The notes under the pieces are model-generated. The model was given only the letters and a program-made list of their open reading frames with translations. It was not told where the DNA came from and made no database searches. A stretch of 64,000 nt of DNA from Azolla caroliniana (lineage: Eukaryota > Polypodiophyta), in assembly GCA_043228905.1 (NCBI GenBank), contig JBHGNT010000014.1, forward strand, positions 6,696,001 to 6,760,000, in the 5' to 3' direction. The stretch's first letter is position 1; each line of letters begins with the position of its first letter. A program made the position numbers and the translations under genes. Of this stretch, positions 42,205 through 52,247 are shown one piece after another.

Positions 42205-43356
42205 TTCTTCTCACTTCCCATGCGGAGGGACCTGTTTCCTAACAAACTCCCCCTTCACTCCGGCATGGGATGTCTTACTAGTCTGATCCGCTTCCGGCAT
42301 GCATCCAGCTTGTCGGTTATCAGTACTTTGGTTAGCATATCTGACCCGTTCTTGGCCGTGTGGATCTTCGTCAGCGCGAATTCCTGGTCATCTACTCTTT
42401 CCTGGATCTAGGGATACCTTCGCTGGATATGCTTCGTCCGGGAATGGTAGGCCGCATTCTTAGCAAGGTGGATGACACTTTGACTATCGCAATAGAGTCG
42501 GTATTCATCTTGCCGGATACCGAGCTCTCCAATGAAGTCCTTCATCCATAATATTTCCTTGCCGGCTTCCACAGCCGCCATGTACTCCGCCTCCGTGGTT
42601 GACAACGCAACCGTCTTCTGCAGCCTCGACTGCCACGAAATAGCTCCCCCTACATATGGACTCATTACATACCCGGATGTAGACCGGCTGGTATCCACAT
42701 CAGCCGACATGTCCGAATCGGTAAAACCGTCAAGTTGAGGTTTTCCAGAGCCGAATCGGAGACACATATTTGAAGTGCCCTTCAAGTACCGGAGTCTCCA
42801 TTTGACCGCATTCCAGTGCTCCTTGCCGGGATTGCTCATAAACCGGCTCACCACTCCGACTGCGAATCCTATATCCGGTCGGGTACACACCATTGCATAC
42901 ATTAAGCTCCCGATGGCAGAGGCATATGGAACCTTCATCATATCAGCCTTCTCTGCTTTCGTCTTTGGGTTTTGCTTACTGGATAATCTGCAGTTTGCCG
43001 GGAGTGTCGATCCGACTGGTTTCGCTTCTAACATGTCGAACCGTTGAAGCACCTTTGTCACGTATTTCACCTGTGACAGCCACAGTTGCTTCGTTGGCTG
43101 GTTCCGGATGATATGCATCCCCAACGTCTGTCTTGCCGGACCCAAGTCTTTCATCGCGAAAGTTCGATTGAGAGCCTTCTTCAGCATCTGTATTCTGGAT
43201 TAGTTCCGTCCGACGATCAACATGTCGTCTACGTACAGAAGGAGTATCAGGAAGTCGCCTCCTTCGAACTTCTTCACAAACACGCAGTGATCGGCCTACG
43301 TCTTGTGGTACCCTTGATCGGTCATGAAGGAGTCGAACTTCCGGTACCATTATCGG
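42205..43356 (-). mobile_element. Copia-3 (-), 3' half
   Basis: Minus-strand RT and RNase H (42245-43356), a polypurine tract AGGGGGAG (about 42249) and only the first 40 bp of the 3' LTR (42205-42244), which is fused to copia-1 gag. Upstream, RT is cut at 43356 by the C3 LTR. Same family as 28014-28997 and 61721-62515. Confidence 0.85.
42245..43356 (-). pseudogene. Copia-3 (-) reverse transcriptase and RNase H
   Basis: From the right: KKFEGGDFLILLLYVDDMLI (catalytic YVDD, about 43240), a TAA, then 43187-42408 open for 259 codons: MLKKALNRTFAMKDLGPARQ, ASAIGSLMYAMVCTRPDIGF, RYLKGTSNMCLRFG, DSDMSADVDTSRSTSGYV, STTEAEYMAAVEAGKEILW, YCDSQSVIHLAKNAAY; a TAG, then ERVDDQEFALTKIHTAKNG and end VRHPMPE. 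At least two stops plus one at about 43300; otherwise well preserved. Confidence 0.88.
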
Positions 43357-43710
43357 TGTCACGGATCATAAGCTCAAGAGACAAGCAAGAAGATAACCAA
43401 ATGGACAAGAAAGAAGATAGTATTAAAGGAAAGACTCCGTAACTGGTGTTGTTCACCTTGAATTCCTTCAAGGTGAACTCCTCTATTTATACTACATGGC
43501 ATGCATACTTGTTGCACGCATGTGAATCTACAATAGAGCATGTAGGTATGCATGCATGTGCCAAGTGTAAATACTACAAGGGAGCAACTATGCACATGAT
43601 GCTAGCATAATAATAAGGACCAATTACATACATAACTATGTGCTAGATATCTTGGTTAACTCATAATACTAGATTATAATATGGTCGTGTCAAGAGTTCG
43701 AATCTTGACA
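43357..43710 (-). repeat. C3 3' LTR
   Basis: 354 bp, plus strand TGTCACGGATC...AATCTTGACA with the C-family terminal repeat. Minus strand TATAAATAG (43491-43484) followed by a perfect 12-bp inverted repeat GTTCACCTTGAA/TTCAAGGTGAAC (43451-43478). Box-B-like GAGTTCGAATC at the right end. Diverged from C1 and C2. Confidence 0.82.
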
Positions 43711-43775
43711 TTATCCCCCCCCCTACGCCGCCTTCCCAAATCGGCCACTGGTTTGTGGGGATATCGGTGATGAAA
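43711..43775 (-). pseudogene. C3 pol tail and polypurine tract
   Basis: The tract reads AGGGGGGGGATAA on the minus strand, and upstream codons read DFHHRYPHKPVADLGRRRRG, matching the C2 pol end FHRRYPEKPGPQSK. The rest of C3 is missing; G3 gag begins at about 43776 in the opposite direction. Confidence 0.8.
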
Positions 43776-44087
43776 GTCCCATTTTACTTGGAAGCCTACA
43801 ACGCGAAAATGGAGGAGCGAGACGTAGCCGAGGCGTTCAGGCTGGAGTTCTTCTGTCGGGTCATCGTCGTCCATATGCATGCGGAAGTGAAGGAGCTCCG
43901 AGAAGCTCATAGTTCGTGGGAGGCCTTCGAAGAGGCGCTCCTATAGGCATATGGGGGACGGCGTAAGAGCCGGGGACAATGCGGCTTCGACCAGTGGGTA
44001 GCATCGGCAAAGGCCCACCGGGGCGCAACAAAGACGTTCCGAGAGTTCGAGTGACGGCTTGCTTGGTTCCCGGAGGGGGAACAAGGT
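43776..44087 (+). pseudogene. G3 gag N-terminal part
   Basis: VKVPFYLEAYNAKMEERDV, AEAFRLEFFCRVIVVHMHAE and LREAHSSWEAFEEALL then TAG at 43942, AYGGRRKSRGQCGFDQWVAS, KTFREFE then TGA at 44052. It fits the G2 gag (SIHAEVLEVQAESRTWEEFE) position by position and shows what G2 lost near 21295. Confidence 0.8.
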
Positions 44088-45293
44088 TTGGTGGGGGCGG
44101 ACAAAGTCCTGTTGTTCGTTAAGTCGATCGACCGAGTGAAACAAGAGGCCATCGGGATTGAGCTCGAAGACGAGGACAGAGCGAATGGCCTCACGGAGGA
44201 CTGGTCGAAGGTCGGAAGGATATGCCAACGGCTAGATGACGAGCGAGCCGAGAAGGCTAGGAGGAAGGCGCGCAACAACGTGCCATCACAGCGGGAAGAG
44301 GTCGAACGGCAAAGGGAGTCAGCAAGGCTCGGCTTCGCGGCCAGGATTGCAAAGGCGTACGCAGCTCTCAAGGCAATGCTCGAGGAAGGGGAAAAAATGA
44401 GGCCGCAAGCCGACGCCGAGGAGACGGACTTGCCCCACGAGATGGCAGAAGATCGGTACGACGGTGCCACGGGAGAGGGTGCGGAACAAAATTCCCTCTC
44501 GACTTGCGGAGATAGAACAGCCGAGAACGAGGCCGAGATACCGATCGCAGGAACGGAACGATGGAACCGGCGGTTTCGGGCACATCAGTCCGAAACTCCG
44601 AACATTGGAGAATCAAGCCCAGGCGGGGCTTGCGCGATCGGTAAGAAGACGACCACCGACCATGAGGAGCCGGTGGCTACGGACAAGGGCGTAAAACGGA
44701 CAGGCGATTCTTCGCGTCTTCCCACACTTGCTCCCGAGACGATGCCAGTCAGGCCCGAGTGCCCATGTGAGCCTCGAGAGGAGGAAGGTGGTGGTGTGAG
44801 ACCAAGAATCGTCGGCGAGACGGTACGGGAAAGGAACGAACAAGAGCCCTTGGGGCCAAATCCGGAGAACTCAGCATTCGGGCCCTTATGCCCATGTGAG
44901 ACCGAGGAGATGGATAACGGTATCGAGGAGTCCTGGCATGATGCCAGCGAAGATGGATGGGAGATGGCCTGCGAGAAGGTCGACGAAAAGACCAAGAAAC
45001 CGGATCGCGGCACTCTAATTCGGTTGGAGCGCGATCCGGTCGTGGATTGTTCGATCGGGGCCAGAATCGGCTTGAGGGTGCCGATACGGGAGAGGGTGCG
45101 GAACGATTCGCCCTCTTTTACATGGGGAGAAAGACCGACCGGGCGAAGGTCAGGAATCGAAAGGAAGGTGATCAAGGGTTCAGAACGAGTCCAGCAAAGT
45201 CGGCATCAGAGCCGAAACTCCGGACATTGGAGAATCAAGCCCATGCGGGGCTTAGTTGATCACAGAGTGGATGCTTTCCACCGACACCACTAA
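44088..45293 (+). CDS. G3 gag C-terminal part with repeats (401 aa open frame)
   Basis: Open frame continuing gag: VGADKVLLFVKSIDRVKQEA, EDRANGLTEDWSKVGRICQR (as in G1 and G2), then a K/R/E-rich region (about residues 45-110), then sequence without match in G1 or G2, with repeated blocks RPECPCEPREEEGGG and GPLCPCETEEMDNG, and no zinc knuckle that I can see. The first codon is probably not a true start; upstream stops separate it from the gag N-terminus. Whether the long open tail is translated is unknown. Confidence 0.5.
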   Translation: MVGADKVLLFVKSIDRVKQEAIGIELEDEDRANGLTEDWSKVGRICQRLDDERAEKARRKARNNVPSQREEVERQRESARLGFAARIAKAYAALKAMLEEGEKMRPQADAEETDLPHEMAEDRYDGATGEGAEQNSLSTCGDRTAENEAEIPIAGTERWNRRFRAHQSETPNIGESSPGGACAIGKKTTTDHEEPVATDKGVKRTGDSSRLPTLAPETMPVRPECPCEPREEEGGGVRPRIVGETVRERNEQEPLGPNPENSAFGPLCPCETEEMDNGIEESWHDASEDGWEMACEKVDEKTKKPDRGTLIRLERDPVVDCSIGARIGLRVPIRERVRNDSPSFTWGERPTGRRSGIERKVIKGSERVQQSRHQSRNSGHWRIKPMRGLVDHRVDAFHRHH

Positions 45294-46910
45294 AAGGGTC
45301 GGTGGCCCCGGACGAGTTGCCGAAAGACATTACAAAATTGGTTACCCCACATCTTGTCCGGAGACTTCGGCAATTCGGCCGACATGGCAACGTGAGACCG
45401 AAAGAGATGGAAGATGGAGGCAGGAGCACAGCGAGGAGAGCGACGACGAGTTAGGGAGAAGTACAAGGGATGAAGCGGAGAACGAAGACCGGTCCTATGG
45501 AGATCCTCACACCGATCTGATTGTCGGCGTGAGTCCTATAAGAGAGATCAGTGGCGACAGGACAACGAGACCCGACAATCCAGAGAATGACGAGTGGACC
45601 CGGACGAGAACGGGGCGGAACGGACTTCCGGATAACTGATCTGGAAGAGAGGAGAGAGTAGGCCTACGAAGAGGCTGGGAACATGGTACGTCAGTACCAC
45701 GGGAGAGGGTGTGGAGCGAGCCACCCTCTCGACTTGCGGACAAAGGCGACCCAAGATAAGGGTCAAAGACTTAGAGGAGGCCCAAGGAGGATCCTTCACA
45801 CCGGTTCTAGAGACTCCGGCAATCGGCCCAAGAGCCGGCGTGAGACCTAGAGTAGCGAACGGTGGCGGCGAGATGTCGAAGGAAAAGGACTGAGGATGGG
45901 CGGTCTGCGGAGATCCTCACACCGATCCGGCGATCAGCCCGAGTGCTAGCGTGAGTCCTATAGGAGAGATCAATGGCAGCAGGTGAACGTGACCAGCAGA
46001 AGAGGCCGACACGGAGGTCGGGACTACAGCAAGCAGTGCAGCCGCGACCTTACACACACCATTTCTAGACACTCCGGCGGTCAGCCTGAGAGCCGGCGTG
46101 AGACCTAGAGTAAGGAACGGTGGCGGCAGCAAGGCGAGCAGCTGAGACTACAGAAGGGGAGGTCCCACAGAGATCCTCACACCGATCCGGCGGTAGGCCC
46201 GAGTGTCGGCGTGAGTCCTATAGGAAAGGATGGTGGCGATAGGAGGACGTGATCGGACGACGGAAAGCAGAGCGAAAGGAGGTATGAGACCGATAAAGTC
46301 GGCAAGACCAAGAGTGGACATGCTTGGTACACGAGTCGGTGACCCAACAAAACAGAGGCCCGAGAAGGATCCTTCACACCTGCCCGGAGACCCCGGCAGT
46401 TCGGCCGACGTGGCAACGTGAGACCGAGGGTAATGGAAGGTGGCGGCAAGGGGACAAAGGCGGCAACAACAAAGGCACCGACCAACTGAGGCATTACGAG
46501 AACAAAGGAGGCCATGCGGGCCAGGGACGCGACAAGGGTGATCTTCCGGTAAGCTGTCGGGGACACCTGATAAAGGAGCGGTGTGTAGAGCTGGAAAGGG
46601 CACACCCGAAAGTAGAACAGAAGGTGTGTGTGTGGCCACCGAGGGCCAAAGCAAAGCATGGGTACGGGACGGTGCTCGGCACAGATGATGCCGAGCAAGG
46701 CGGAAGACGGCACGTGACGGTGTCAGGAACGAGGACACAGGCGCGTGTAAACAGACTACACAGAATGGAGACCGGAAACAAGGTAGATGGCCGGAGAGGG
46801 ATCCTCCACATCGGGTCCCGGAGATCTTGGCAGTTCAAACCGACACGGCAACGTAAGACCAAGGAGAAGGAAGGTGGCGGTGAGGGAACGACAACAAGCG
46901 GAAGGCTCCA
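44560..46910 (+). repeat. Imperfect tandem repeat array in G3
   Basis: At least ten degenerate units with core GGATCCTTCACACC...CCGGNGACNCCGGCANTCNG...GYGTGAGACC..., at about 44720, 44850, 45330, 45490, 45790, 45905, 46050, 46170, 46365 and 46800; spacing 110-300 bp. A second repeated block, CCGAAACTCCGRACATTGG, occurs at about 44592 and 45210. Units seem to alternate between a 'GTGAGTCCTATA' and a 'GTGAGACCTAGA' type. No single frame is kept. Confidence 0.7.
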
Positions 46911-47264
46911 AACTGGTGGCAATAGCGCAAGACGAAAGTGGCCAAGCTGGCTACTATGAAGTGTTCCTCAGGCGGAGGGCACCGCGTATCTGAAGGAACG
47001 AGAGGTGTGCATGAGGTGGAAAGAAGGGCCAACAACGGGGCACGCATGTTATGAGATCGCGGTGGACGACCTATTGACGGGTCGAACGAGCCTACGGCGA
47101 GGCAAGCGCGAAGGGTGAACCGGAGCCAAAGGTTCAAACCGGCAGCGGTCGACACGGCAAGCCGGGATGCAGGCCACGGCGGACCGATTTCTCACCAACC
47201 CGAATCTTTCGCCTTTCTCCAGATTTGGCACGTACCGATGGACATGCGGTTTGGTGGGGGTGGA

Positions 47265-48083
47265 TGTCGTGAAGATTTCGGGCCACAGTGAGAAATCAGA
47301 GAATATCGGAAGAATCGACGGGGTGGAGCATATGCACTCACCCTTGTACGAAGTGTGTAAATGATAGGGGCACCATCATGACGCCAGATAGTAGCTAATT
47401 CAGGACAGAGGATCCCATGTAATAAGGGATTTATCCCACATTGTTACGCATCCCTCTCCTTGTTCTATAAAAGGAGGGGAGCGCACTTTGTGAAGGGGTT
47501 GCCCATTTTGAGTTTGGAGGGTATACCACTTAGGTCGAAGGTGTGTTAGTTCTTCTTCTTCTTCTTACTTTAGAGTTCTTTGAGGTCTTCTTCTTCGTGT
47601 CTGTTTAGGATTTTCGCCTGGTGAAGAGCTTGGATGTTCTGTGGGGGCTTACTTCTGCTTGGCCTCCTATGCAAGACCGCGCTTGGCGCAACGAGCCCAA
47701 GAGTTCCCTGACGGCGGCTTGGCGGCAGATTGTTGTTGTGACCTAGCCTACCTTAGTCCAACTCGGAGCCAGAGTTGTATCTTTCTCTTGTACATACATA
47801 TATATATATAGTGAATTCTGTGCATCTATGTCTTTGTCGATGTCTTTGGAGTTCCTTCTTTCTGGTTTCTGTACATAGGATGTGTGTGCCTAGTAAGTGT
47901 TGAGTGCGTGCACTTTTCCCTCTTCCATACGGTTGCTCCCTATACGTATCCAGAAACGCTTTGGTTGGTGTCTTGGCCGATCGCAGGAAGAAGTGAGGCT
48001 CGACCTTCTATACTCCGTCTCTCTCCCGTCCGAGACCCCCATGGTCCCGCCCCTTCTACATGCACGCGCGTAACAACGCAACA
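47265..48083 (+). repeat. G3 3' LTR
   Basis: 819 bp, TGTCGTGAAGATTTCGG...AACGCAACA. TATA box CTATAAAAGGAGG at about 47465. Its end GACCCCCATGGTCCCGCC matches the G2 LTR end. Followed by ACGT and copia-4. Confidence 0.85.
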
Positions 48084-48401
48084 ACGTTCCCGATATGCTG
48101 TATTGGATGCGTAACAACATATCCAGGAAGTTCGGGCTTCCGTAGTTCCCAAAACCAATATTCATGAGACGTCACGTGATTTGACGCTCTTGAATCGACA
48201 AACCATACATTATTTGAGGTGGAGGTGCTAGTTGAAGCCTGTGCGGACATCGAGTGCACTTCATGTTTCATTATGAACATTCCACCATGGTCGTCGTAGT
48301 CAAAATTCGATGTGTAATTCATAAACATTCCGCTACGATTGTCATAATCTGAATTCGATGCGTAGTGTGTGAATTGTCAGCTAGTTGAAGCCGACTCTCG
48401 C
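48084..48401 (-). pseudogene. Copia-4 protease fragment
   Basis: Minus strand MKHEVHSMSAQAST, NVWFVDSRASNHVTSHEYW and THPIQHIGNV; a copia protease in which the D-S-G-A motif is DSRA, so inactive. Cut on the left by the G3 LTR border and on the right by the G solo LTR. Confidence 0.85.
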
Positions 48402-49549
48402 TGTCGTGAAGATTTTCGGCAATGGTGTGAAAATCACATACAATGTACGAAATCAAGTGTGATTCATATAAAATAATAATAGTGAAGATACTAATTTTAA
48501 GTAAGTTTAATATCTTAGTACAAAAAGATGGAGGTCTTGAAGAGCTTTCGGATGCACTTTACTACATAAGAAACGGACATCTAAGTGTCAACTTATGTGG
48601 GTAGGAAGTTTGCAAAGACAAAGAGAAAAATAAAATTGTGAGATATTCCACATAGACAAGAAATAACGATCTCACCATATATAAGGTAGAGCAAAAGCTA
48701 TTATTTTTGTGTCTATGTGTGGAGCATAGAGAGTTCAAGGTGACTTAAACTAAGCTATTGGATGAATGGGTGTTACCTAGCTACTTGCAAAGGTTTTGGC
48801 CAACCAAAACTGGACCGGCGACGGAACTGGTGGCAACTAGCATCCGGCAATCGGCGACAGAACCGGGATCCGGCGACAGAACCGGACGGTAACCGGCATC
48901 CGGCGACTGGACGGTAACCAACATCCAGCGACCGGCGGCTAGATGGATAAATAAATAAATAAATATTTATACATATACACAAGGAGGGAAAGTAAGGATT
49001 TGAACCTTGCACCTCCAAGTTGAGCGTCAATAGGCTTATCACTAAGGCAACACATTTTCTTGGAATTATATTTTTATCATTGTAACTTTACATGTAAATT
49101 CTCATACATGAGAGCTAAAAAGAGTAGCATGGTTATCATGCACCACATGTAATACATGAGCGCCAAGTGGCAAACATGCATTTTACACATGTCTTGTACC
49201 CTCAAATGCATGAGGGCATCTATAAAAGAGGGAAGGAAAAAGATGAAAAGATGAATGTAAAATTTTTTGGATCAAGCAAGCTTTGTACTTATTATCAAAA
49301 TTAATATTAAGAAGACATTTTGTTATCCAATTGATGTATTAATCAAGAAATTAAGAGGAAGAAAATTTGTTATTCCATTTTTTATCTCTCAATCTAAACC
49401 CAAGCATTATATCTTAGCTCAAGCTCTCTCTCTTTCAATCTATCTTAAATACTTTCTCGCTAAAGCTTGTGCAAACATCGAGTCCTTCTGGTCCAGAACC
49501 CCGACGGTTCCGCCTCGTGATCCACGCATAATGACGGATCTTCATGACA
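48402..49549 (+). repeat. G-family solo LTR in copia-4
   Basis: 1,148 bp from TGTCGTGAAGAT to ATCTTCATGACA (12-bp terminal inverted repeat with one mismatch), exact 4-bp duplication TCGC (48398-48401 and 49550-49553). AT-rich middle. End block CAGAACCCCGACGGTTCCGCC as in other G LTRs. CGGCGACNGAACCGG repeats at about 48815-48930 and (AAAT)n at 48948-48967. Confidence 0.88.
48990..49056 (-). other. tRNA-like segment in G solo LTR
   Basis: Minus strand box-A-like TTAGTGATAAGCC and box-B-like AGGTTCAAATCC, related to the segment at 17161. Opposite orientation to the LTR. Not a complete tRNA. Confidence 0.4.
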
Positions 49550-50401
49550 TCGCTTCTTCTTTCGGCACTCCTCTTTGTAGTGACCGAGTTTTCCGCAGTA
49601 TCCGCATTTCATTGGGTTATTACGGTTGCTTTGTCCGGCATGATGACTCCCCCTTTTTCCGAACTCTCTTGGATTGATCTTGTCCGCTTACCATTAGTGA
49701 GAGTTGCCCTCTTGGGTTTGCTGACCATGACGGCCTTGTCCGAATCGACCTCTATTTCCACGGCCGAAATTTCTTCTGTCATCCGACTAGGAGTAGAGCA
49801 TCTAACCCTCTGGTGTGTTGCTCCTCTATCAGGCGTGATTTTCCTCGACCAGCAATATTGACTAGAGATCAAAAAAGGTGGGAGGATTCTCTCTTGCAAG
49901 GACGACGGATCTTATTGCGTTGAATCGAGGTGCCAAGCCTCTGAGTCATATCTGCACCATTTCTTCGTCGGTAATGCCAACATTGATCGACCCGAGGGCA
50001 TCACATAGCTCCTTGATCTTCAAGGTGTAACATGTGATCAACATATCCCTCTGTTGCAGATTGTTTAGCTCCTATCGAAGTTGGAGCTTCCGTGTAGCCA
50101 TATTGGCCGCAAAGATTTTCTTGAGGTTTTCCCACGCCTATTTCGGCATTTTTACCTCTCTGATATATCCCAGCATATGATCATGTATGCATGATGCCAA
50201 GCAGTACAACACACGGCTTGCGGCCTGCTCCCAAGCGGGATAGTCGGCGTGTGTTGGGTTGGGTTGTGTTTCGTGAGCTCCTTCAATGTAGCTCCAATAA
50301 CCTTGCCCGACAAGGTATTGATGCATCTTGTATTCCCAAGATGCGAAGTTCATTCCATTGAGCTTCTCCGTCAGAAGAGCGGTTCCCATCTGAGTATTCA
50401 T
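49550..50401 (-). pseudogene. Copia-4 gag
   Basis: Starts at ATG 50401: MNTQMGTALLTEKLNGMNFA, SWEYKMHQYLVGQGYW, YPAWEQAASRVLYCLAS, then a TAG near 50135 and LKKIFAANMATRKLQLR, ELNNLQQRDMLITCYTLK, REITPSIF-like traces, and the CCHC knuckle CGYCGKLGHYKEEC (about 49605-49560). UBN2 family Ty1/copia gag; about five stops. Split from protease by the G solo LTR. Confidence 0.88.
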
Positions 50402-50492
50402 GGTGGTTTCTTCTCTGTTGATGAGCCGGTTCTATTGTTCGTCGGCATGTAGCACCACACAAGAAATAAGGAGGATGATTAAGCAACCACAC

Positions 50493-50504
50493 GCTCTGAT
50501 ACCA
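50493..50504 (-). other. Copia-4 primer-binding site
   Basis: Minus strand TGGTATCAGAGC, exact initiator tRNA-Met complement, between gag and the 5' LTR. Confidence 0.93.
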
Positions 50505-50745
50505 TGTAAAGAAAATGAAGCAAGTGGTGTAATGTAGCGGAAGATAATTGAGTGTGTGTGTGTGTGTGTACGTAAGGCAACACAGAGAGAGAGTAAGAGA
50601 GAGCTTAAGACAGAGATAACTATATATTACATCCAACAGTAACAAAGTTACAAAGGGTTGGTTTAAATACCAACTAAGCTAGGGCAAGTGCCCTTTCTAC
50701 TATTTACAAAACTAGCCTGGTATGTCCATGAGCTAGTGTGAAACA
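50505..50745 (-). repeat. Copia-4 5' LTR (right end uncertain)
   Basis: Left end TGTAAAGAAAATG is fixed by the primer-binding site. A (GT)n run at 50551-50569 and a TATA-like GGTATTTAAACC on the minus strand at about 50670. The right end, near GTGTGAAACA, is a guess; the 3' LTR is not in the window. Confidence 0.55.
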
Positions 50746-50789
50746 TATTACTAAAGGAAGTTGAGGTCGACTCTCAATAGGGAGAAACT

Positions 50790-51324
50790 TTATGTTGAAG
50801 CAAACCGAGTCGATACCTGTTGGAAAAAAGTATTGGGAGGAAGGCAATGTCTCATCTTCTCATATGGTGATGTTAAATGTATGTATGAACAAGATATTGC
50901 ATTTTCGATGGTTGATGATTCATTATGCATTGCCAATAGGTGAATTGTTGAGGGGATTAGTGAGTGATCGTTCATGTGTTATGTGTGGTTCTGTATCGAA
51001 GCCATTGCATCATGTATTTTGGGAATGTGATGCCGCAAAAAGTTTTTGGTTTCAAATTCTTAGGCTTCTAGGTCATAAGTATAGGTCAGCTATTTTCACG
51101 TGGGGTGTAGTCTTCTAGGGAATGTTGGATCAACAAAGGGCTTTTTATCATCATCTTTATTCTTCCTTGACATTACATGTGAGAAGTTTTCAGGTATACT
51201 CTACTTCGAGTTCCTTGTAGGGAATCACGTTCTTTTCCCGGACTTATATCTGGCAGATTGTCTCCTCTTTGGCTTTATGGGTTCTTTGGAAATCTAGGTG
51301 TTCCAAGCTATACAATGATGAAAA
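50790..51324 (+). pseudogene. LINE C-terminal remnant (zinc-binding RT tail), first part
   Basis: MLKQTESIPVGKKYWEEG, FRWLMIHYALPIGELLRGL, then CVMCGSVSKPLHHVFWEC, the C-x2-C...H-x4-C-like zinc domain found at the end of plant L1-type reverse transcriptases, then SFWFQILRLLGH. A TAG at 51116 and frameshifts follow; ALWVLWKSRCSKLYNDEN-like sequence runs into the solo LTR at 51325. No RT core is present. Confidence 0.75.
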
Positions 51325-51905
51325 TGTTGGGAATATGTCCCTCCAGTGGGAGGATGATCCGACTGTTCGGAAAGCCGACAGTCGAAGAGTCAGAAAACAA
51401 GAGCCGAGTTGATGAGGAACGGCCGAGGCCGAAACCAGAATCGTGTAAATAGCCGACTTGGGAGACTGTAGTTGTAAATAGTCTATGTGTGCACCCCATG
51501 AGGGCTACGTATGTAAATAGCCAGAAAAGTTGTGTAAGTATATACGCAACTAGGGCAAACTTTAGTGTGTGATGAACAGAGTTAGAACTGTAGAAACAGA
51601 ACGACTGAGAGAGAGACGAGAGACGAGAGACGAGAGAGTCGCGCCATAGCTATGTGTGTAAAAGCAGATGCGAAGAGCCCTGTGCGGCTGATACACTCGA
51701 CAGAGTGTTGTAATCATCTCTGTATTGTATATCCACTATACTATAGTGAAGAAATCTGTTCACCCATGGTTTTTCCCCATTTTAGGGTTTCTATGTAAAT
51801 CTCTGTGCACTCTTGTTTATCTTGTCTTTCTTGCCATATTTCTATGATTTGTATTTTAGTGTGTAGTTTGTTTTCTGTGATCTATTCCGCATCGATTTCT
51901 CAACA
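51325..51905 (+). repeat. Copia-3 solo LTR with exact target duplication
   Basis: 581 bp, TGTTGGGAATATG...TTTCTCAACA, flanked by GAAAA (51320-51324) and GAAAA (51906-51910). It contains GAGACGAGA repeats at about 51610-51640. Defines the copia-3 LTR ends and its 5-bp duplication. Confidence 0.93.
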
Positions 51906-51910
51906 GAAAA

Positions 51911-52247
51911 CACTCACGTTATGGATCAGGTTAAGTCTTTTTGGGACTTATTGCTACATACGATTAAAGGTGATTATGACAGTTATAAGGGTTCTTCAAA
52001 CACAATTAATCAGAAAAGAAGGAGAATTCGTCGAGTTTCGTCATCTATTCCTATTATGTCGGATGCATGTGTTGATGTTAGGTGGAACTACATACCACCT
52101 CGTTGGTTGTTCCCGCCACTGGTGTCGCTAAGTTTCGTGTGCATGTGTTGCTCGAACAGGACCGCCGAGACCTTGGACCGGGGAGACAAAAGTAGTGAGG
52201 AAGTGGGAGATCAAGACAAAGACATGGGCAATTTATCCACAAGTTAG
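51911..52247 (+). pseudogene. LINE remnant, second part
   Basis: Resumes after the solo LTR: THVMDQVKSFWDLLLHTIKG, SNTINQKRRRIRRVSS, then DVRWNYIPPRWLFPP and an acidic end. Typical tail after the zinc domain in plant LINEs. Ends near 52247. Confidence 0.6.

Larger units (their letters stand above)
43776..48083 (+). mobile_element. G3: gag-only G-family derivative
   Basis: Starts inside G-type gag, then has about 2 kb of imperfect repeats, a polypurine tract GGTTTGGTGGGGGTGGA (47248-47264) and an LTR 47265-48083. No protease, RT or integrase is seen between. The 5' LTR and gag start are lost at the C3 border. Possibly a non-autonomous element mobilised by G2-like copies; possibly just a deletion product. 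Confidence 0.65.

Noticed and set aside
43357-43710. C3 LTR as a stand-alone MITE because of its terminal and internal inverted repeats
   Set aside because: A polypurine tract and chromovirus pol tail adjoin it, so it is an LTR.
46148-46738. Minus-strand frames of 196 and 178 codons in the G3 repeat array
   Set aside because: They follow the imperfect repeats and have repeated SIGLTP-like pieces in shifting frames; no protein family recognised.
44580-46910. CRISPR-like array
   Set aside because: Units are degenerate, spacing varies 110-300 bp, no conserved short repeat with unique spacers, and the context is a eukaryotic retroelement.
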